Shown: positions 49,194-63,500, counted from the first letter of the stretch. The stretch is DNA of 64,000 nt from Datnioides undecimradiatus (GCA_008933995.1 WARS01000016.1:15497886-15561885); one strand, 5' to 3'. Numbers and translations: made by a program. Notes: a model not told the origin generated them from the sequence alone.

Positions 49194-51589
49194 TGACAAT
49201 GTAAGGACTTCATATTACTATCATATTACCTCAGTTCCTCAGAATCACTTGTGAGATAGAAGGCCCTTGAAAAATAAATAGCACACAAAGTAACTGTCCA
49301 TGTTGACTGGGGGTTTTGTGAAGACAGCCAATTTGTAGGATATATTTAGCAATGCAACGAGACCTTCTAATCCCAGACCCATATTCTTTGCCCAGGAATA
49401 TGGCTACTAACAGGTGCCAACAGATCACCTACTGGGATGATTTTCTCGCCTTCTTCTTCCCTCTTGAGGCCCCTTCACCCTTTACTTTTTATCCTCACTC
49501 TCACTTCCACCCTCATCTGACATTCAACTCCTTGCTCGATCCTACATTACCATTCTGTTCACTGAACTGATATTTGAACTAATGAGAACGATATAAAGTC
49601 AGAAGATGAGGCAGTTTTCACTCTGTAATACGCCTGCATGTATATATCCTAGTGTGTGTATATGTGTGTGAGAAAGAGTCAAACCTGTGCACATTGTGGG
49701 TTTGTGCATGTTGTGTTTCAGAGTGCACTGTGTTTGTGTCTTTATATATTTGGGGGCCCGTGTCAAGATTAGCATATCTACAGTATGTTTGTTTGATTTA
49801 TACAACTAGTTCAGTTTCAAGGATGTTCTTGGCCTGTGTATACTTTATAACTGAGTGTATGTTTGCATTTGGTTGGACACATACACACATACAAAGAAGG
49901 ACTGAGATGGTTTATTGTTCATTTCTTATTGTTTCCCCTTATTTGCATCTGTCATTTTCATTTGGCTGCTTCTTCTGTCTTTCAAACAAATGTGGAGAGA
50001 TGGCAGCCTTGTCAGTCCTATGTCTATCATTGGGTAAATCCGCAAATGTGTTTATAAATGTTTATTTTTTTCCCCCAAAAGATTGTGTATAACAAACAAT
50101 GACTCAGTGAAAAGTTACCATGAGGCACACAACATAAAATACCACAGGCTTTACACAAAATGTATTTTTTTCTCCACTGCAGTGTGATTTTTCTGTTATG
50201 ATGATAATTTACTTGAGTGACAGTTACCATGGTGAGATTGAGTTTGTTATTATAGAGTGCAATTAGCTTTAAACAACCACACACAACAATGCATGTACTA
50301 TACACTACATAAAGAACATATGCATCATTAAGTCAAGTGTGGAGCTGGAATCCAAGCACAAAGATTCAACTGTACGTTATATTGCTGCTTCCCCAAACGT
50401 AAACTATTAAATTGTAATGGTCTAAGATTGTACAAAATAAGATTTCACAAGATTTCACAAGATTTTTATTTTAGAGCAGGTGCTGCACAGTGTAAATGTA
50501 TCAAAATGCTCAATCAATGGAAAATGTAGCCTGTATTCAGAAACTGTACCTTTAAAATGAGCTGTCAGGGCTTTCATAATGTTGTGATGTCAGCACTGTG
50601 CAGTCACCACCAGATTTGGAGGCTTTAAGTTTTGCAGTGTTTTACATTGTTTTATTATTTATTTTATAGGTTAGCCTGTTGAACTTGTTGGTATGATTTC
50701 AGTTTGTTGGGTTTAAGTAAATGACAAGTGTAGAAATAAGATCTCTGGATCCCTGCAACTTAATATTGCAGCACTAGCTCAGCTAGTTAGCTTTGTTGTT
50801 AAACAGAAGCCTGTTCTGCTTAAGTATCCCCAGTGGCATGTGTGTATGTTGCTGTGGTATGTAAAATTTATTTCATGGACATGACTTGAAGGCCTTTTTC
50901 AAAAAATTATATTTGGCTGGTGATTCCATGGTCAGTATAAAATGTTCACTGGCTGTTCCTGAATGCAGCAGAAGTATCACATGATCAATAACGCAACTGG
51001 AGTTACATGCCATTTTGTGACCACTTAAAGCAATGTGTCTGCTAACCTGCTGGTGCACTTTAACGCATTGTCACCATGGAAACTACAGCAGAGAGAAACT
51101 AATGAAGCTGTGTCAAACCCAAGTATCATGGCTCATCACCACCTACAACCCAGATACCAAAACCAGTCTTAGATGTAGGACGGTCTACACTGTCAAATGC
51201 TGGTTGTTTGCTCCGACATTCGTGGGGTTGTCCACTGTGAATCTGTCCCCCAGGTTTCGATTTATTTTGGCGAACACATTCTTCACTCTCCAACAGCCTT
51301 ACTGGATTTGGTGATTGCAATTTCTTTCTTGTTGTTGTTACTTTGAGATGGGGAAGTAGGTCCAGAGGACACCAAATTAAAATTAATTTGATAATTAGGT
51401 AAATAATGAAGTGATTGTCTCCCACCTACACCCACACCTCCCACTAGTTTTCTTTTTTTTATTTCGTTTGTGTCCATGTGGTGATTCCTCAGTGTTCACA
51501 TGAGTTGTTTAATTGAGTAGGCTTTGGGTTTGATTGTGTGTTTTTCCATGTGTGTCTATTCCTTATGTGTCTGTGACTGTGCTCTAGTA

Positions 51590-51594
<5 letters not shown>
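49194..51594. other. Non-coding DNA
   Basis: Holds a 10-bp tandem (GATTTCACAA, two full copies at 50,441-50,460) and open frames without recognisable domains. The segment at 51,130-51,330 is open in more than one frame on the minus strand, but no family could be named. Confidence 0.4.

Positions 51595-51641
<47 letters not shown>
51595..51641. repeat. (GT)n microsatellite
   Basis: Uninterrupted GT run of 47 bases. Confidence 0.95.
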
Positions 51642-51643
<2 letters not shown>

Positions 51644-54429
51644 GCAGCATAAAGGCCAACAAGACAGTTTCATATTCATTAGTATCAAAAATAAATGACA
51701 TGGGTAATATGAAAATTATAAATATGCAAATGAGGCTCATGTTTTCCTCAGGACTTCCAGTAACTGCAGCAACCTATGGGACAACTTTCTTTTGAAGCGC
51801 TGATTACTGGGCACAAAGCATAAGTGTCACCTTACTTTTTCTGTGTGTGTGTGTATGTGTGTGTCTTTATGTGCGTGGACACAACACTCTTACCAAATTT
51901 GACTTCCTTGGCATTGTTACTATTTTTATTCAGCATCTCACTGTAGGTGCACGGCAACTGTCCCTACACAGTCTCATCCCCAGCTGTCTAAGTTACCAAA
52001 ACCTCAGGGAGTTGTTAAGGAAGCGTCTCCAGGGAAACTGGAGGAGGGAGCTGGAAAGGAGGTCTCCAAGAGTTCAGAAATGTTTTCTAAAAGTGGCGTA
52101 GACATGGAGAAGAGCAGGGAAGACACTAGAGAGGCAGAGGGGAGACATTGTTTGTTGTTCTTTATAAATAGCTACTGAGGAGCTAGTGACAAAAATATTG
52201 GAGGAGATTATAAAGATGTGTTGTGTTAGTCAGTGTTAAAAAATGTTAAATCAGCACACAGAGCTACTTATGTGCATTGTGCCATAAAGAGTGTGCTGTT
52301 AATCAATTGTGCACACTTTGTATGTTTTGTTCCATTCAATACAAATCAGTGCAGTGCCAGTTCAAAAGCTGTATCTTCAGAACAGGCTTGGCCTCTGCTA
52401 TTGATGCTTGCAGTTCTCGCAATGACCTGCAGAGCCCCCACAGTTTGACATGCAGTAGTTCCAGCCTCACACTTTCCCTTTATTAAACTTTATTAACAAC
52501 ACTTTAATATTACAACATGCACCCAGTGTTAGACAGTTAATTGGGGTGTTTCCCTAAAATGAGTCACACTTAAATGATTAATGATAATAATCACATTGTA
52601 ATTCCTGCTCCTTTGTAATATGGGGCTGGAAATCCAGTGCACAGATCCTGTGAAAAGCACAATGTGCATTCGTTCTATGTGTCACACACAACACAATTTA
52701 ATGATGCACAAACATTATCAGCACATTCAGGAGATGCTGAAAGAAAAGACCTGCTGCTGAAATAAAACCGAAACAAACAGTGAATAAATAAAATCTTCAC
52801 TGCTACATTATCAATATTTAAATAAACATGCAGTCACTCAAAATTACAGCTAGAGGATAGTATGACATCATTCATTGGGAGTATCTTGCTAATGTTAGCT
52901 TAATGAAATTAAGTTAACCACTAAATAGAGTTATCACAGTTTTAACATTAAAATTCCAATTACCAGCTGTTTTGTGAGAGGGTTAACTCTTTCTGTCTCT
53001 TTGGCTCTGAGTATAACATTGTCACCATGGGTCTTTTAAACTCGCTGGTGATCTTTTTTTCATGGTTTTTGTGAACCACAAAGCACTTCCTTGGGTTTTT
53101 AGCAATACATCTGCTCAGTGTGAAGTTCAGTGAATGAATGGTCGATTACTTCCTTTCAAGTCAGATTTCAGATTCTTCATAAACCATTTCATACTTTTTC
53201 AAACTGACCTTCTTCCTTTCAGGCAGGCCCTGGATTGAGGTAGTTTCAGAAACTTGCTAGTAAAGGATCCATTCAGTTAATTGCTAAATTAGTTTTGTTG
53301 AGGTTAGGTTATCATTGTACAGTAATGCACCCAAGAGCATTTCTTAATGAATGTAATGGTAGACAGAAGTCAAAGTTTGGTTCATGGTACAGTCCAAGGA
53401 TAAAACTAAACAAATGCATAAAGATATGCATCTTTCATCTGGATAATGACATTGTCTTGCTAACCTCTGCACATATTCTAGTGATTTACTGGCTAAAGGT
53501 TTTCAGGTGGACTTTTGCATTGAACCTGGCTCACACAACAAGAGTTTCAGGCTGATTTAACCCAGATTCATTCTTCTTGACTGACTGAGTCTGGGCAAAT
53601 GAGAGACACTCATTGATGTGCTCATGGATACAAGTATATGTGGAAATGAAAGAGTGGACAAACAGTTGTTCTATGGGTGCGTTGTCTACAGTTTAGCTCC
53701 TGAGGCTTAAGCAAGCAAGCATGCTACTGTTGATAGCTGCCACCAAAGTTCACGATGGCAGCTAAGTCTCATGGTGAAAAGCTTTTTTATTACCAAAACA
53801 GCATCTAAGGGAAAATTAAATACTGTCTATTTTGAAATATGTGTTTAATCAAAATGAATAATATTGAAATACTATAAATATATACACAAATATAAAAGTT
53901 TTATACAGCCATACACCTTCCAAATCAGCTGCACTACAGCTATTACAGCTAGCTAGTCTTGGCATATGGTGAGCAAAAAAGAGAGCTGTGTGTCTGCCTG
54001 TGTGTGTCTCAGTCTGTGTTTGAGTGTCACGATACCTTTTCCACCTTGTTAGTGAATCTGGCAAGTGTGGGAGACGGATGTGGTGTAGTGTGACAAGACA
54101 TATAGAGTGTTGATATAATTAAAAACAAATTTTGAGGGTTATTACTTTTTCACTTGATTTCATCTAAATCTGGCAGGTTGTTGCTGACGGGGAGATGGGA
54201 AAATGCATTTAGAAAAAACAAAAAGAAAGAGACAAGACAACAGAGACAGAGTCTCCATGTAATAATTAAAACCCCCTTTGAAGGCAACCCTTTGAAGGGC
54301 TCTTTTCTCAACACCCAGCCACTGTGCAGATAAAAACACACTTCTCTTTAAAGTCGAAACGTTGATGATGATGATCTCAGAGCCCTACGGTTGTCATATG
54401 AAACGTATGTTTTGACAGTTTGTTTGTGA
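51642..54429. other. Non-coding DNA
   Basis: A purine-rich stretch at 52,005-52,150 is open in two frames and gives Lys/Glu/Ser-rich translations, but composition alone explains that. No transposon was seen. Confidence 0.42.
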
Positions 54430-54690
54430 AAGAAAATTAGCTGCACTGCTCCCTCGCAGGACGGCCACTTACTAATCCAGTTTGCCCTTTGAAGTCACGC
54501 AGAGAGGCATTTGTTTGTGTTCAGGGGTAGAGGGAGGTGGCATCACTGTTGTCAGCCCTCTGGGAAACAAAGGGTGGGATCTGTTTGGTTCCTGCCTCAG
54601 CGCTTGAATCAATTTATTAATTAGCTGCGATTATAGCGTTAATTAGGAACTGATGGTGATTTGATGAGTTGTGATTGTTGTCTTCTTCCG
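54430..54690. promoter_or_regulatory. Candidate enhancer with paired TTAATTAG
   Basis: TTAATTAG occurs at 54,617-54,624 and 54,639-54,646, 22 bases apart (about two helical turns), with GCTGCGATTATAGC between them and GGTGATTTGATG following. The upstream part (54,445-54,600) is GC-moderate, retains CpG and is free of simple repeats. The pattern is typical of deeply conserved developmental enhancers with homeodomain inputs. Conservation itself cannot be seen here. Confidence 0.38.
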
Positions 54691-57600
54691 CATCCTTAGG
54701 GAGAGGGTGAGAAGGAGAGGAGACAGAGATTGAGAGTCAGTGATAATATAGTAGGAAACGGAAAAGTGAATGAGTTAGGAAGAGGAGAAAAGAGTGACTA
54801 TTACTGCGTATTACATGTTGCTGTGTGATAAGTACACTTCATGGAAAATGAATCAGGCCTGTCAAGAGCCAGCGGTTTGAAACCTAACTTTCCCACATCA
54901 GTTTTGTATTGCTGTAACTGTGACTGTGTGTGTACATGTGTTTGTGTGTGCGAGAGAGAGGGGTATAGAGAATGCATTTCTTGGTTATACAGTGTATTGG
55001 AACGGATGGTACAGCCTGACAGTACCTAAGACCATCACTGTGACAGCATTTAATTAAATACTGCATGGTGCAGTGTTTTATGTGTGTACGTATGTGTGTG
55101 TAGGTGTAGGGGGTCGGGGGGCGTGTGTTTGTATGTGTGTGCTTCACATACAGCAATTAGAAGCTTTAACACCAGAGGAAAACTCTTGACTACCCCTCTG
55201 AAAGTCTGAACCTGTAAGGAAAATTAGCTGTGTACAACATGTAGAGAATTCGTGTTTAAACACAACGTAATTAAAAGCTGTAAAAGTTATATTTAGCAAA
55301 ACATGAGAGGAAAATGCAAATTGTGTTTTGCTCAGGCAGCTTCTATAACTACCTTGTTTTTCCCCTAGCTTTCTCCCCATGTTTCTCTGGTACACATCTT
55401 ACAAAATATACAGACACTCTTCTCTCGTACTCTGTTACCATAATTTAAGTGCACTTCGTATAGGTCTAAGGGCACTGGTTGCCATGGAGCAATGTTGCTG
55501 TGTTGGATGGAAGGTCTCGATTGACAACAGCTCTTCAGATCTCTGCAAGAGGAAACTTCCAGACTTGCTGAGGAAGTTGACTGCTGTCTCTTGACAGGCT
55601 CAAGATGTTGTTTGGTGAAAAATTGAAGAGTAAAGTTGGTTTCAGACATCAGGGAGAGAATGAATGATGCACATTCTGTATGTTCTGTTAGGTTCCTCAA
55701 GCCATATGGGTCCCAAACACAGTGAGACTTGAAAATACATTGTAAAAGTACAAATGGTCAGTGTCAGAATTAAAAGCCCTGCGTGCTACAAAACCATGTT
55801 TCTCTGGAAAGCAGACTGTACAATTCAGTTGAATCTAATTTTATCTGTTCACAGCCAAATCACAGCAGCATCTTACGGCACTGTACTATAAAAAGAGGTG
55901 GTCTAGACCAAGTTCTGTATATCATACTCTTAGTACACCCAACAGTTCGTACCATAATCAATGGCAAGGAAAAAAAACTTCCTTTCAGTCTGTCACACGT
56001 AATTGCATTATTTCCAATAGGCCAGTCAACCTGGCACAGTAAAGAATCTGATTGTCTACAATGATATATGATAAATAAGTATGAATACAGACTCTATAGG
56101 CAAAAATTTTGGAACTGTAAGCATTTTGTTTTCTTTTTGTAGTCCTAGTAGTATTGACCAATCACATTTCAAGGTTTAGTCTCATTTATTTTACACACAC
56201 AATATTTAAGTTAAATATTACAAATAATCAAAATTAATGATTTTTCCAGCGCACCTTAATTGGATTACTCTTTGAAATATAAGATGGGCCTAAGACACAT
56301 TAATGTAATTTTGTAGGAAAAACAAATAAAATTGTTCTTAGCGTGTCATTTTGAACACTTAGTTGTAAGAAGGAATACATGTTGCCGTTGCCCTGATGAA
56401 AGTGGAACATGAGTTGGAAGAACTTTTGAGAAGTAGAAAGTTTTAATAAGTTTCAATGCAATACATAGATGTTTCACAAAAAAAAGAAAAAATGATAATG
56501 AAAGTTTCACAAATAGATAACATTACATCTCCTCTACCCTCGATTTCACACCGACGCCTACACTTGCAGATTTTTTCCTTACTGTTTGTGATTATCTATT
56601 TTCCATCAGAAAAATAGATCTGAGCTGAAATCTCTCCTCAAAATGAGTTCCCCCTGCAAATAGAAGTGGTAATATCAAACGTGCAAGATGGTACTCCTAA
56701 AACCTACACCTCACAAGCAGTCACACCGCAGCATTATCCAGTATTTTCTGTAAACTTATCATTTTATTTATGCTTTTTCTTCACTCCCTTAACAGACTGC
56801 TTTTCTTTTCTCCTCTCTCGCTCTCTCTCTATCCCAGGTAATTTTGTGATTGCTGTAAATCTTAGTGATTATGTTCCAGGGCAGGTCCTGGTTTATTCAC
56901 AGACAAGATCTGGTGGGTGATGGTATGCGTCGGCAGTAGGCATAGGGTTGGGGGTGTAATCAAGGAAATACTTTGCTGAATTATCCTTCCCACAATGATT
57001 CTCCTGAAGTATCTTTTCTCATCAGTGGTGTGATTACTGTAGGAAGTTGTAGAGGGCCCTAGAAGATTTTTGAAAGATTGAGTCAAATGAAAATAAATGA
57101 GTTTTCATACACAACAGAAATTGATGGTTGCCATGATGCATGTTGATGCTTTCATGAGTTTGTGCAAAGCCTGGCATGCTTTGAAACAAATGTTAGTTTA
57201 AGGCTCACAAGGACTTTCCAAATAGATTTATTCTGTAACCAACAAACATGAATCGATACAATTATCTATTGCTTTTTATAATTTTTTTATTCCAAATTAA
57301 TTGCATGTTACCTTGATTTACAACTAATGAACGAATGAAGTCTTCTTTTTAAAAAAATCATTTGTCAACTGAGAAGATTTGATCACACTTTCAAGGATTT
57401 GTCAACTGGACTATGATACACAAATGAAACAACGGCACACAAAAGCAGCACATATTTCATGTGTAGAGGATTGTAAGCTTATTTGTAAGCTTACCTTCAT
57501 GTGTGCTGAGAAAAGGCCTGCTGAACAGATGCACCATCAAGGCAAGATCAGTTCATAATGTAACAACGCTTATAGACCATAGAGACAGAGTGCTTTACAT

Positions 57601-59875
57601 AGAAATACATTAGGACTACATTTAGCATACAATGTAAAATAAATATGTGACAAATAATTAGTAAATTCTGATAAGAAACTGCATTTAAAAGAAAAAGCTA
57701 AATAGCCTAAACAGCTAAAGATAAAAAAAACGTATTCATTTGAACACAGTAAACAATATTGTTTGAAGGCCTACTTTAAATAAAGGTTTGTTCCACAGGC
57801 TGGAAGTATAGAAACTAAAAGATGCTTTCCTGTGTTTGTTCTTGATCCTGCAAGCACTGAGCTGACATGTCCTATACAATGTGTGTAATAATATAATGCT
57901 CAATAAATAATTCTAGTGACTATTTATTTCTAAAATGTAATGAACAACATCTCCTTAACACACATATCCAGTTAATAATTGTAAACTTTTGGAAAATTCC
58001 AAAAACAAAGGAAAGTTTCCTGTGTAGCAGTTGTTCAAGAGGAATGAGCTGCAGAGGTGTAACCATGTCTTGCTCTTTCCCACCTAGTATGACCATTTCC
58101 TCTGAAAACACACGTACACACAAAAAATTACACAACCAATTAAAAAAACTTGCATGTACCCATGGCCACTTGCACACACTTTGATCCATGCACAAGCTCA
58201 CAGACACAGATACAAGCACAATTGCACACACACACACACACAGACACTGATGCAACAAAACAGCAACAACTGAGGCAGCACTCTGATGATAATTACTGTA
58301 GCTGTGGTGTGGATGCCTGGAGAACGTGTTTGTGGACTGCAGATGAGAGAAGAAGCTGGTGCACACTGAGGCTGCACCAAGACCTTAATAGTCAGAAGAG
58401 TTTCTTCAAAGTTTGTCATGACGCAGCAGGATGCCGTCACAGAGGTCCGGCAAGACAGGAACATCAGACATTGGAGTGGAATCAGACCAGGCTGCAGGCT
58501 GCAGCACCACCACTGAGAAATGATGCACCAGTTGCTACTGTATGAATTTAAGATAAGATTAATTGTGATATATTTTGTTAACAAATGCAAAAAAGTGCAA
58601 ACTGCAAAAGACAAAATTGCAAAGTGTCTCACTTTTCTTGTAGAACCTCGCTACAAAGCAGTTCATGAGTGGTGCCGTTGAAAGGCTGAGGTAACAGCAC
58701 TTGTCAAGCTCAAAAAATTACCAATGCACACATCAGTAATATATTTTGCTCCGTTACATTGAACAGATATTGAATAGGTGCTAGTGCAAAGCAACCTCTG
58801 TAGAAACAACTGTTAAACTATCAAACTTAGAGGAAAGCACAGATGAAGAATGATGAGCAAACTGTGGTTAACTCTTGATTTTTTTGTCAATAGCAAGACG
58901 AGATTGTTGAAAACATGTCAGTCAGAAGGTAAACGAGCATCGTTTAAACAGGGTACCAGAAGTGAGAAAGACGAAAGCAAACAGAAAAGTGGATGACGTC
59001 TCTGAATTTCTGTCTGTAAAAAGTAAAAAGTGTCCAACACAACCTTCACAAATGTCTGCTGCCATCATCCAAATGTTAAATGCATTTTTTTTTATACCTT
59101 TTTTCATCAAATGGAAGCTGGAAATTAACGTTAGTGGGTACAAAAGGGCAATAACAAATAGTCACACTGATGTATTTTTTAAATGTTTTCTTCTCTCCAG
59201 TGACTGTGCTCTTTTGTTGTTCAGAAAGCTATTTTTATTCAACCTGACTGATGTCAGTTTGAACCGACTCATACTGTGCTCATACTGTGTAAACAGGTAA
59301 TGCCTTTGAATTGTGCAATAGATTTTTATTTAATTCATGAATGTGATGTGGTCACATGCAGTTTTTCAAAGGAGGTCTGACAGTTTGACCACCCTGGGGT
59401 CTAACTGACCACAACAAAGAGCATGCATCGAATGGAATTGTTGCAGTTATTGCATCCCACTTTAATAGGAAACGAGGAAATTTTAGAGGCAATACAATAT
59501 ACTGACTTTGAGGGGTTTTTTTGTTTTTGTTTTTTTTTTTACATATATCACAACAGACTTTCAGCAAAAGTAAAATCAATTTGGGGGTTGCACTTAAATT
59601 TTAGTATATTTACTGTGATTGGAGCTCAGTATTTCTTGACTGCTAAAAAACATTACCTTCATAAAATTATGAAGCAATTTTTCTCAAGGCAAAAGTGATA
59701 TATTCAAAGTACTACTTTACTGAAATTAGGCTTTTGAGAAACTGCATCATCTCGAGTTTTGTATCTTTGCTTTACTGTTAGATCTAGACTGTAGTTCTTT
59801 TATTATTTACAGAGACCTGTCTATTCACACTATCTGTCTATTCAGTTAGCACACAATGCTCAAAATGGTGAGGAT
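54691..59875. other. Non-coding DNA
   Basis: Contains a GT-rich stretch (55,079-55,141), a short (CA)n at 58,225-58,241, a 26-base near-repeat of TTGTAAGCTTA near 57,471-57,494 and T/A homopolymers. Open frames of up to 148 codons occur around 57,920-58,632 on both strands but show no recognisable domain. No host exon supported. Confidence 0.42.
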
Positions 59876-60546
59876 TAGGGATGTCCCGATCCGATCACGT
59901 GATCGGAAATCGGCCCCGATCACGTGGTTTCGGACTCGATCGGAATCGGACGTTACCTCCCGATCAGGATCGGATATATATGTATATATATTCTTATTAT
60001 TTTTTAACATATCCTAGATGAGATCTATGGTTATGCGGTGGCACAGAGTGAGACTCCACACAGAAACATCAACGCGTGCGGCATGACATCACTTTGATGC
60101 AGACACGCTATTGGTTAAATGCCTGCACGGAAGCAGGAGATAAGAAGAGGGGTAGGCTATAATGTTTGACGAGTATGTCTGCGGTCTGGAAATACTATAA
60201 AGTTGATGACAACAACATTGCCATAGCAAACTGTGAGATATGTAAACTTGGGATTGCAAGGGGTGGAAAGGAAAGGGCTACATTTAACACAACAAACCTG
60301 ATACGGCACCTGCCGGGTATTTTAAATTGAGGTGCTGAATGTTAAAACAGTTGTTGAATTGACTCTTAAAATAAGGTGAGATAAATAATAAAAATAAGGA
60401 ACATTCCGGATCTGTTTCTTCGCTCTTCTTTATTCTTTTTTATGTATTATGTAAGTATCGGATCGGGACTCGGTATCGGCAGATACTCAAAATCAAATGA
60501 TCGGACTCGGATCGGAGGGCCAAAAAACCTGATCGGGACATCCTCA
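59876..60546 (+). mobile_element. hAT deletion derivative, 671 bp
   Basis: Ends TAGGGATGTCCCGATC and, read inward from the right, TGAGGATGTCCCGATC: 16-bp terminal inverted repeats with two mismatches. They are flanked by 8-bp duplications GTGAGGAT (59,868-59,875) and CTGAGGAT (60,547-60,554) differing at one base, the size typical of hAT elements. Both subterminal regions are packed with ATCGG-type motifs, and GATCACGTGATC is a perfect palindrome near the left end. The interior keeps the start of a transposase gene with a BED finger. The catalytic part is deleted, so the copy is non-autonomous. Its CpG density stands out from the AT-rich host. Confidence 0.88.
60175..60330 (+). pseudogene. 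hAT transposase remnant, BED zinc finger
   Basis: A 51-codon frame starting at the ATG at 60,175 (an in-frame TAA precedes it) reads VWKYYKV near its start, then C20-x2-C23, an RGGKERATFNTTNLIRH stretch and H45. This is the layout of the BED finger at the N-terminus of hAT and ZBED transposases, which binds the element's ends. The second histidine and everything after it are lost, the frame running into ILN and a stop, so the finger cannot close and there is no catalytic domain. Probably non-functional. Confidence 0.8.
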
Positions 60547-60554
60547 CTGAGGAT

Positions 60555-63500
60555 AAATTCCATTCATTCAAAGTAATACTATACAAACCATTTGCAATGT
60601 CACATTGGCAAATTATTGCCTGAAGAACGCAGATACCTTCCAATAATAGTTGAAAATAAGGTTTTTATATAATTAACGTCATGGTGTTATCAGAAACAAC
60701 CATTTTGACAACTGTGGTGTCTTGCACATCTGTCCCTCAGCTGGTGGCAACTGGTCAATTCTGCAAAAAAAAGATTAAAAAAAGAAAAAAAAACCTACTG
60801 ATACCCAATGGTCATCCTCCTGTGGAGCTGCAAAAACTGGAGTAAGACGATAACTTCCAAGTGAAGTTACAGTCTGTACGTGCACTACAACATTACTATA
60901 ATATTAAGACCAATGTAAAGCACCTGTTTTCATGTCTGAAATATTAGACAATAGACGCAGCAGTTAGGTGCCCACAAATTGCATCAGGAACAGATGATTG
61001 ATGATTTATTCGGCCACTTTATAATATAGTTTTGCAGGAAAAAAAGTTTCAAACATAATCTGTGTGAAATGTGTGTATTGTAATGTTGAGTAAATTACAC
61101 CAACAAAGGTTGATTTTTTTTTTGTGCTGTTATTAGTATTAGTATTTATATCAACATACCATGGATGTCTGCACTGTGCCACATCACTAAAAAGGATTCA
61201 GAGCACGATTCCATAGACTGCACACATTGTTCTGCAGGATAAAATTCGCACATTAGTAGTGACAAGCAATCGAATTCAAACCTTCAATAAACATAAACTA
61301 ATTCTAAAAGTTGTATGCATGCATAAAACTATGTCTTTTGTTCTACAACTGCCCTCTGATGATAAGCATTGTTCAACTACTTCACTAAAGTACATCAAAG
61401 TATTTTTAGTACCTCAAAACATAAATAATCTAACTCTGGGCCCATAATTAAGCTGAGCTGATCATTAGCAGCTCCTAAATCCATAAAAAGGATCATCTTC
61501 CCATCTTTGGGAAGATGTTAGTAGTTGCCAAGAAACTAATTCAAATCTGCTTAACAACTGATAACTGCTGGAAAGGTAATGATGGCAATGACACTGACGT
61601 AATGGGGAACTGCTCAACATAATGTTTTACTTCTATATTAATTCACATTCAACTATCCATGAACTAATTATTAATTAATAGAAATAGGGTCCCTCAGTCT
61701 GTGCGCCAACAGCTTGTCACTGTCTACTCCTGAATTAGGAATAATCACAGAAGTATAAAGTATTATGGAAGTATGGAAGTAAAAACAAGACACAAGTCAT
61801 CGTCAAATCGTTCCTGATTCATTCTTCAAGTGTTTCATAATTAACTGATCATAATCTACTTTATAAGTGTTTCATTACTAATGGTTAACTAGCAGTTAAT
61901 TCTTTATCAGTTCTGTGGTAACTACTCGAAATGTATATCCCCCTCTTTTTAAATGTACTCATCTATTTGTGTTTTGGCAGCATCAGCTCGCACAGACACA
62001 AACACACACATTCACATATGGACAATGGCTGACTCTTCCAAAGAGTTGAAACTAAAATAGCCAAGAATGGGAAGTCTGAGAGGGAATATTTTTATTGCAT
62101 TTATCAAAACTGCTCTTTGTGCAACAGCATTCCTCTGTCCGCCCACGCGCAGCAGGTTACATAAATGGTTTCAATGCTCCAGCCCACTCAGTGTTTTAGT
62201 GGGCAGTACACAAGTGAAAGAATTAGAAATGTATGTTTTCTCTCAATGACCTATGCTTGTCACATTCAGCAAGAAAAGTTACAGCACTCGCAGCCAGTCT
62301 TCTGTGAACTCTGCTCATGTGTTACTATTTTGCATCAGCGATCTTAGTTTGGTGCTTGAGCAGCTGGAAGAGAATGTCGATGTAGTGCAGCACAAAGTAA
62401 GACTGTGGAGGCTGAACTGACACCTTAAGATTTCTTTGCCACATCATTTCATTCGTCAATATTGACCTTTTTTTAAAAAATTGTGTGACCACAATCACTG
62501 CTTTACCTAACATGAACTAGAATTTACTGCAGTTGTCAATTAACAATAGAGAATAAATCCAGTTGAAAGACTTGGCAGTACAAATTTTGCAAACACATAA
62601 CGAATGTTCAGTGAGATTACTGTAACGGACTTGAGAAGAAGAGCTGGTCTTAGTCGAGAAAAAGCCTGTCTCAGCCTGGACGTCTGAACACAAACAAAAC
62701 TCAGACAGAGAAAGCTCCACGGCCTATGATAAATGACTGGATTCACTCCATACGCGTGTATACAGGTATGTCTGCACACTGTTCATTGTTACAGCCATTC
62801 ATAATTCAGCCGTATTAATTCAAACCCCCTCGCCCTGCGAAGCTGAGTCCGACTCAGCTTCAAACCTACAGTCGAGGCTGCGGCAGGAATTTACCAGCTG
62901 GAGAAGAACATCTTTATAAGTGCTTTTTTCAAAATGCTGCATATGTGTCAATGTACGTGACAAAATGTGACAAGCACTTGGAAAAATTGAATTTATGGAG
63001 ATTTTGGACCTGGTTAATAAGCTTCCCTACTGACAAAGCATGAAACTCCAGCTCTTGACTTCTGAGTTCAACTTTAGTTTCTACTCCTTCTGACCTGCTG
63101 GTTCACAGTTTCCACAACTAAGATCAATACATAGATTTAAAAAAAAAAAAAAACAACACAAAAAACAGCATACCACATTCAGAGGTCAGTGTATCTGCCC
63201 ACACTATGAAATGAACCATAAAGAAATGACAAAAATACAGACACATGCCAAACACCTTTATTTTCCAGTGTGAGAAGAATTAATTTATTTTCTATTCAGC
63301 TTGCAGAGTTTATGAGCAATTGATAAAAAAACACAACACACAAAAAAGAAACCCCGCCATGCACTCTAGACTCAATAGTAACGCTGCCTCCTCCTCTTCA
63401 AGTATCATCTTGACTCCTCTTCTCCTCACCTACTGCCTCTTCTCCATCCTCTGACCTCATCTTCTGTCTTTTTTCACTTAATAAGGAAGCTGAGAGACAG

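Noticed and set aside
51126-51425. Minus-strand open frames at 51.1-51.4 kb
   Set aside because: Texture is somewhat protein-like, but different frames look equally plausible and none matches a family known to me.
51860-52170. Lys/Glu/Ser-rich frame that could be an exon
   Set aside because: Purine-rich composition forces this residue bias; the AG before 52,008 lacks a pyrimidine tract.
57920-58632. 131- to 148-codon open frames on both strands
   Set aside because: CA-rich sequence and overlapping frames on opposite strands; no recognisable domain or promoter.
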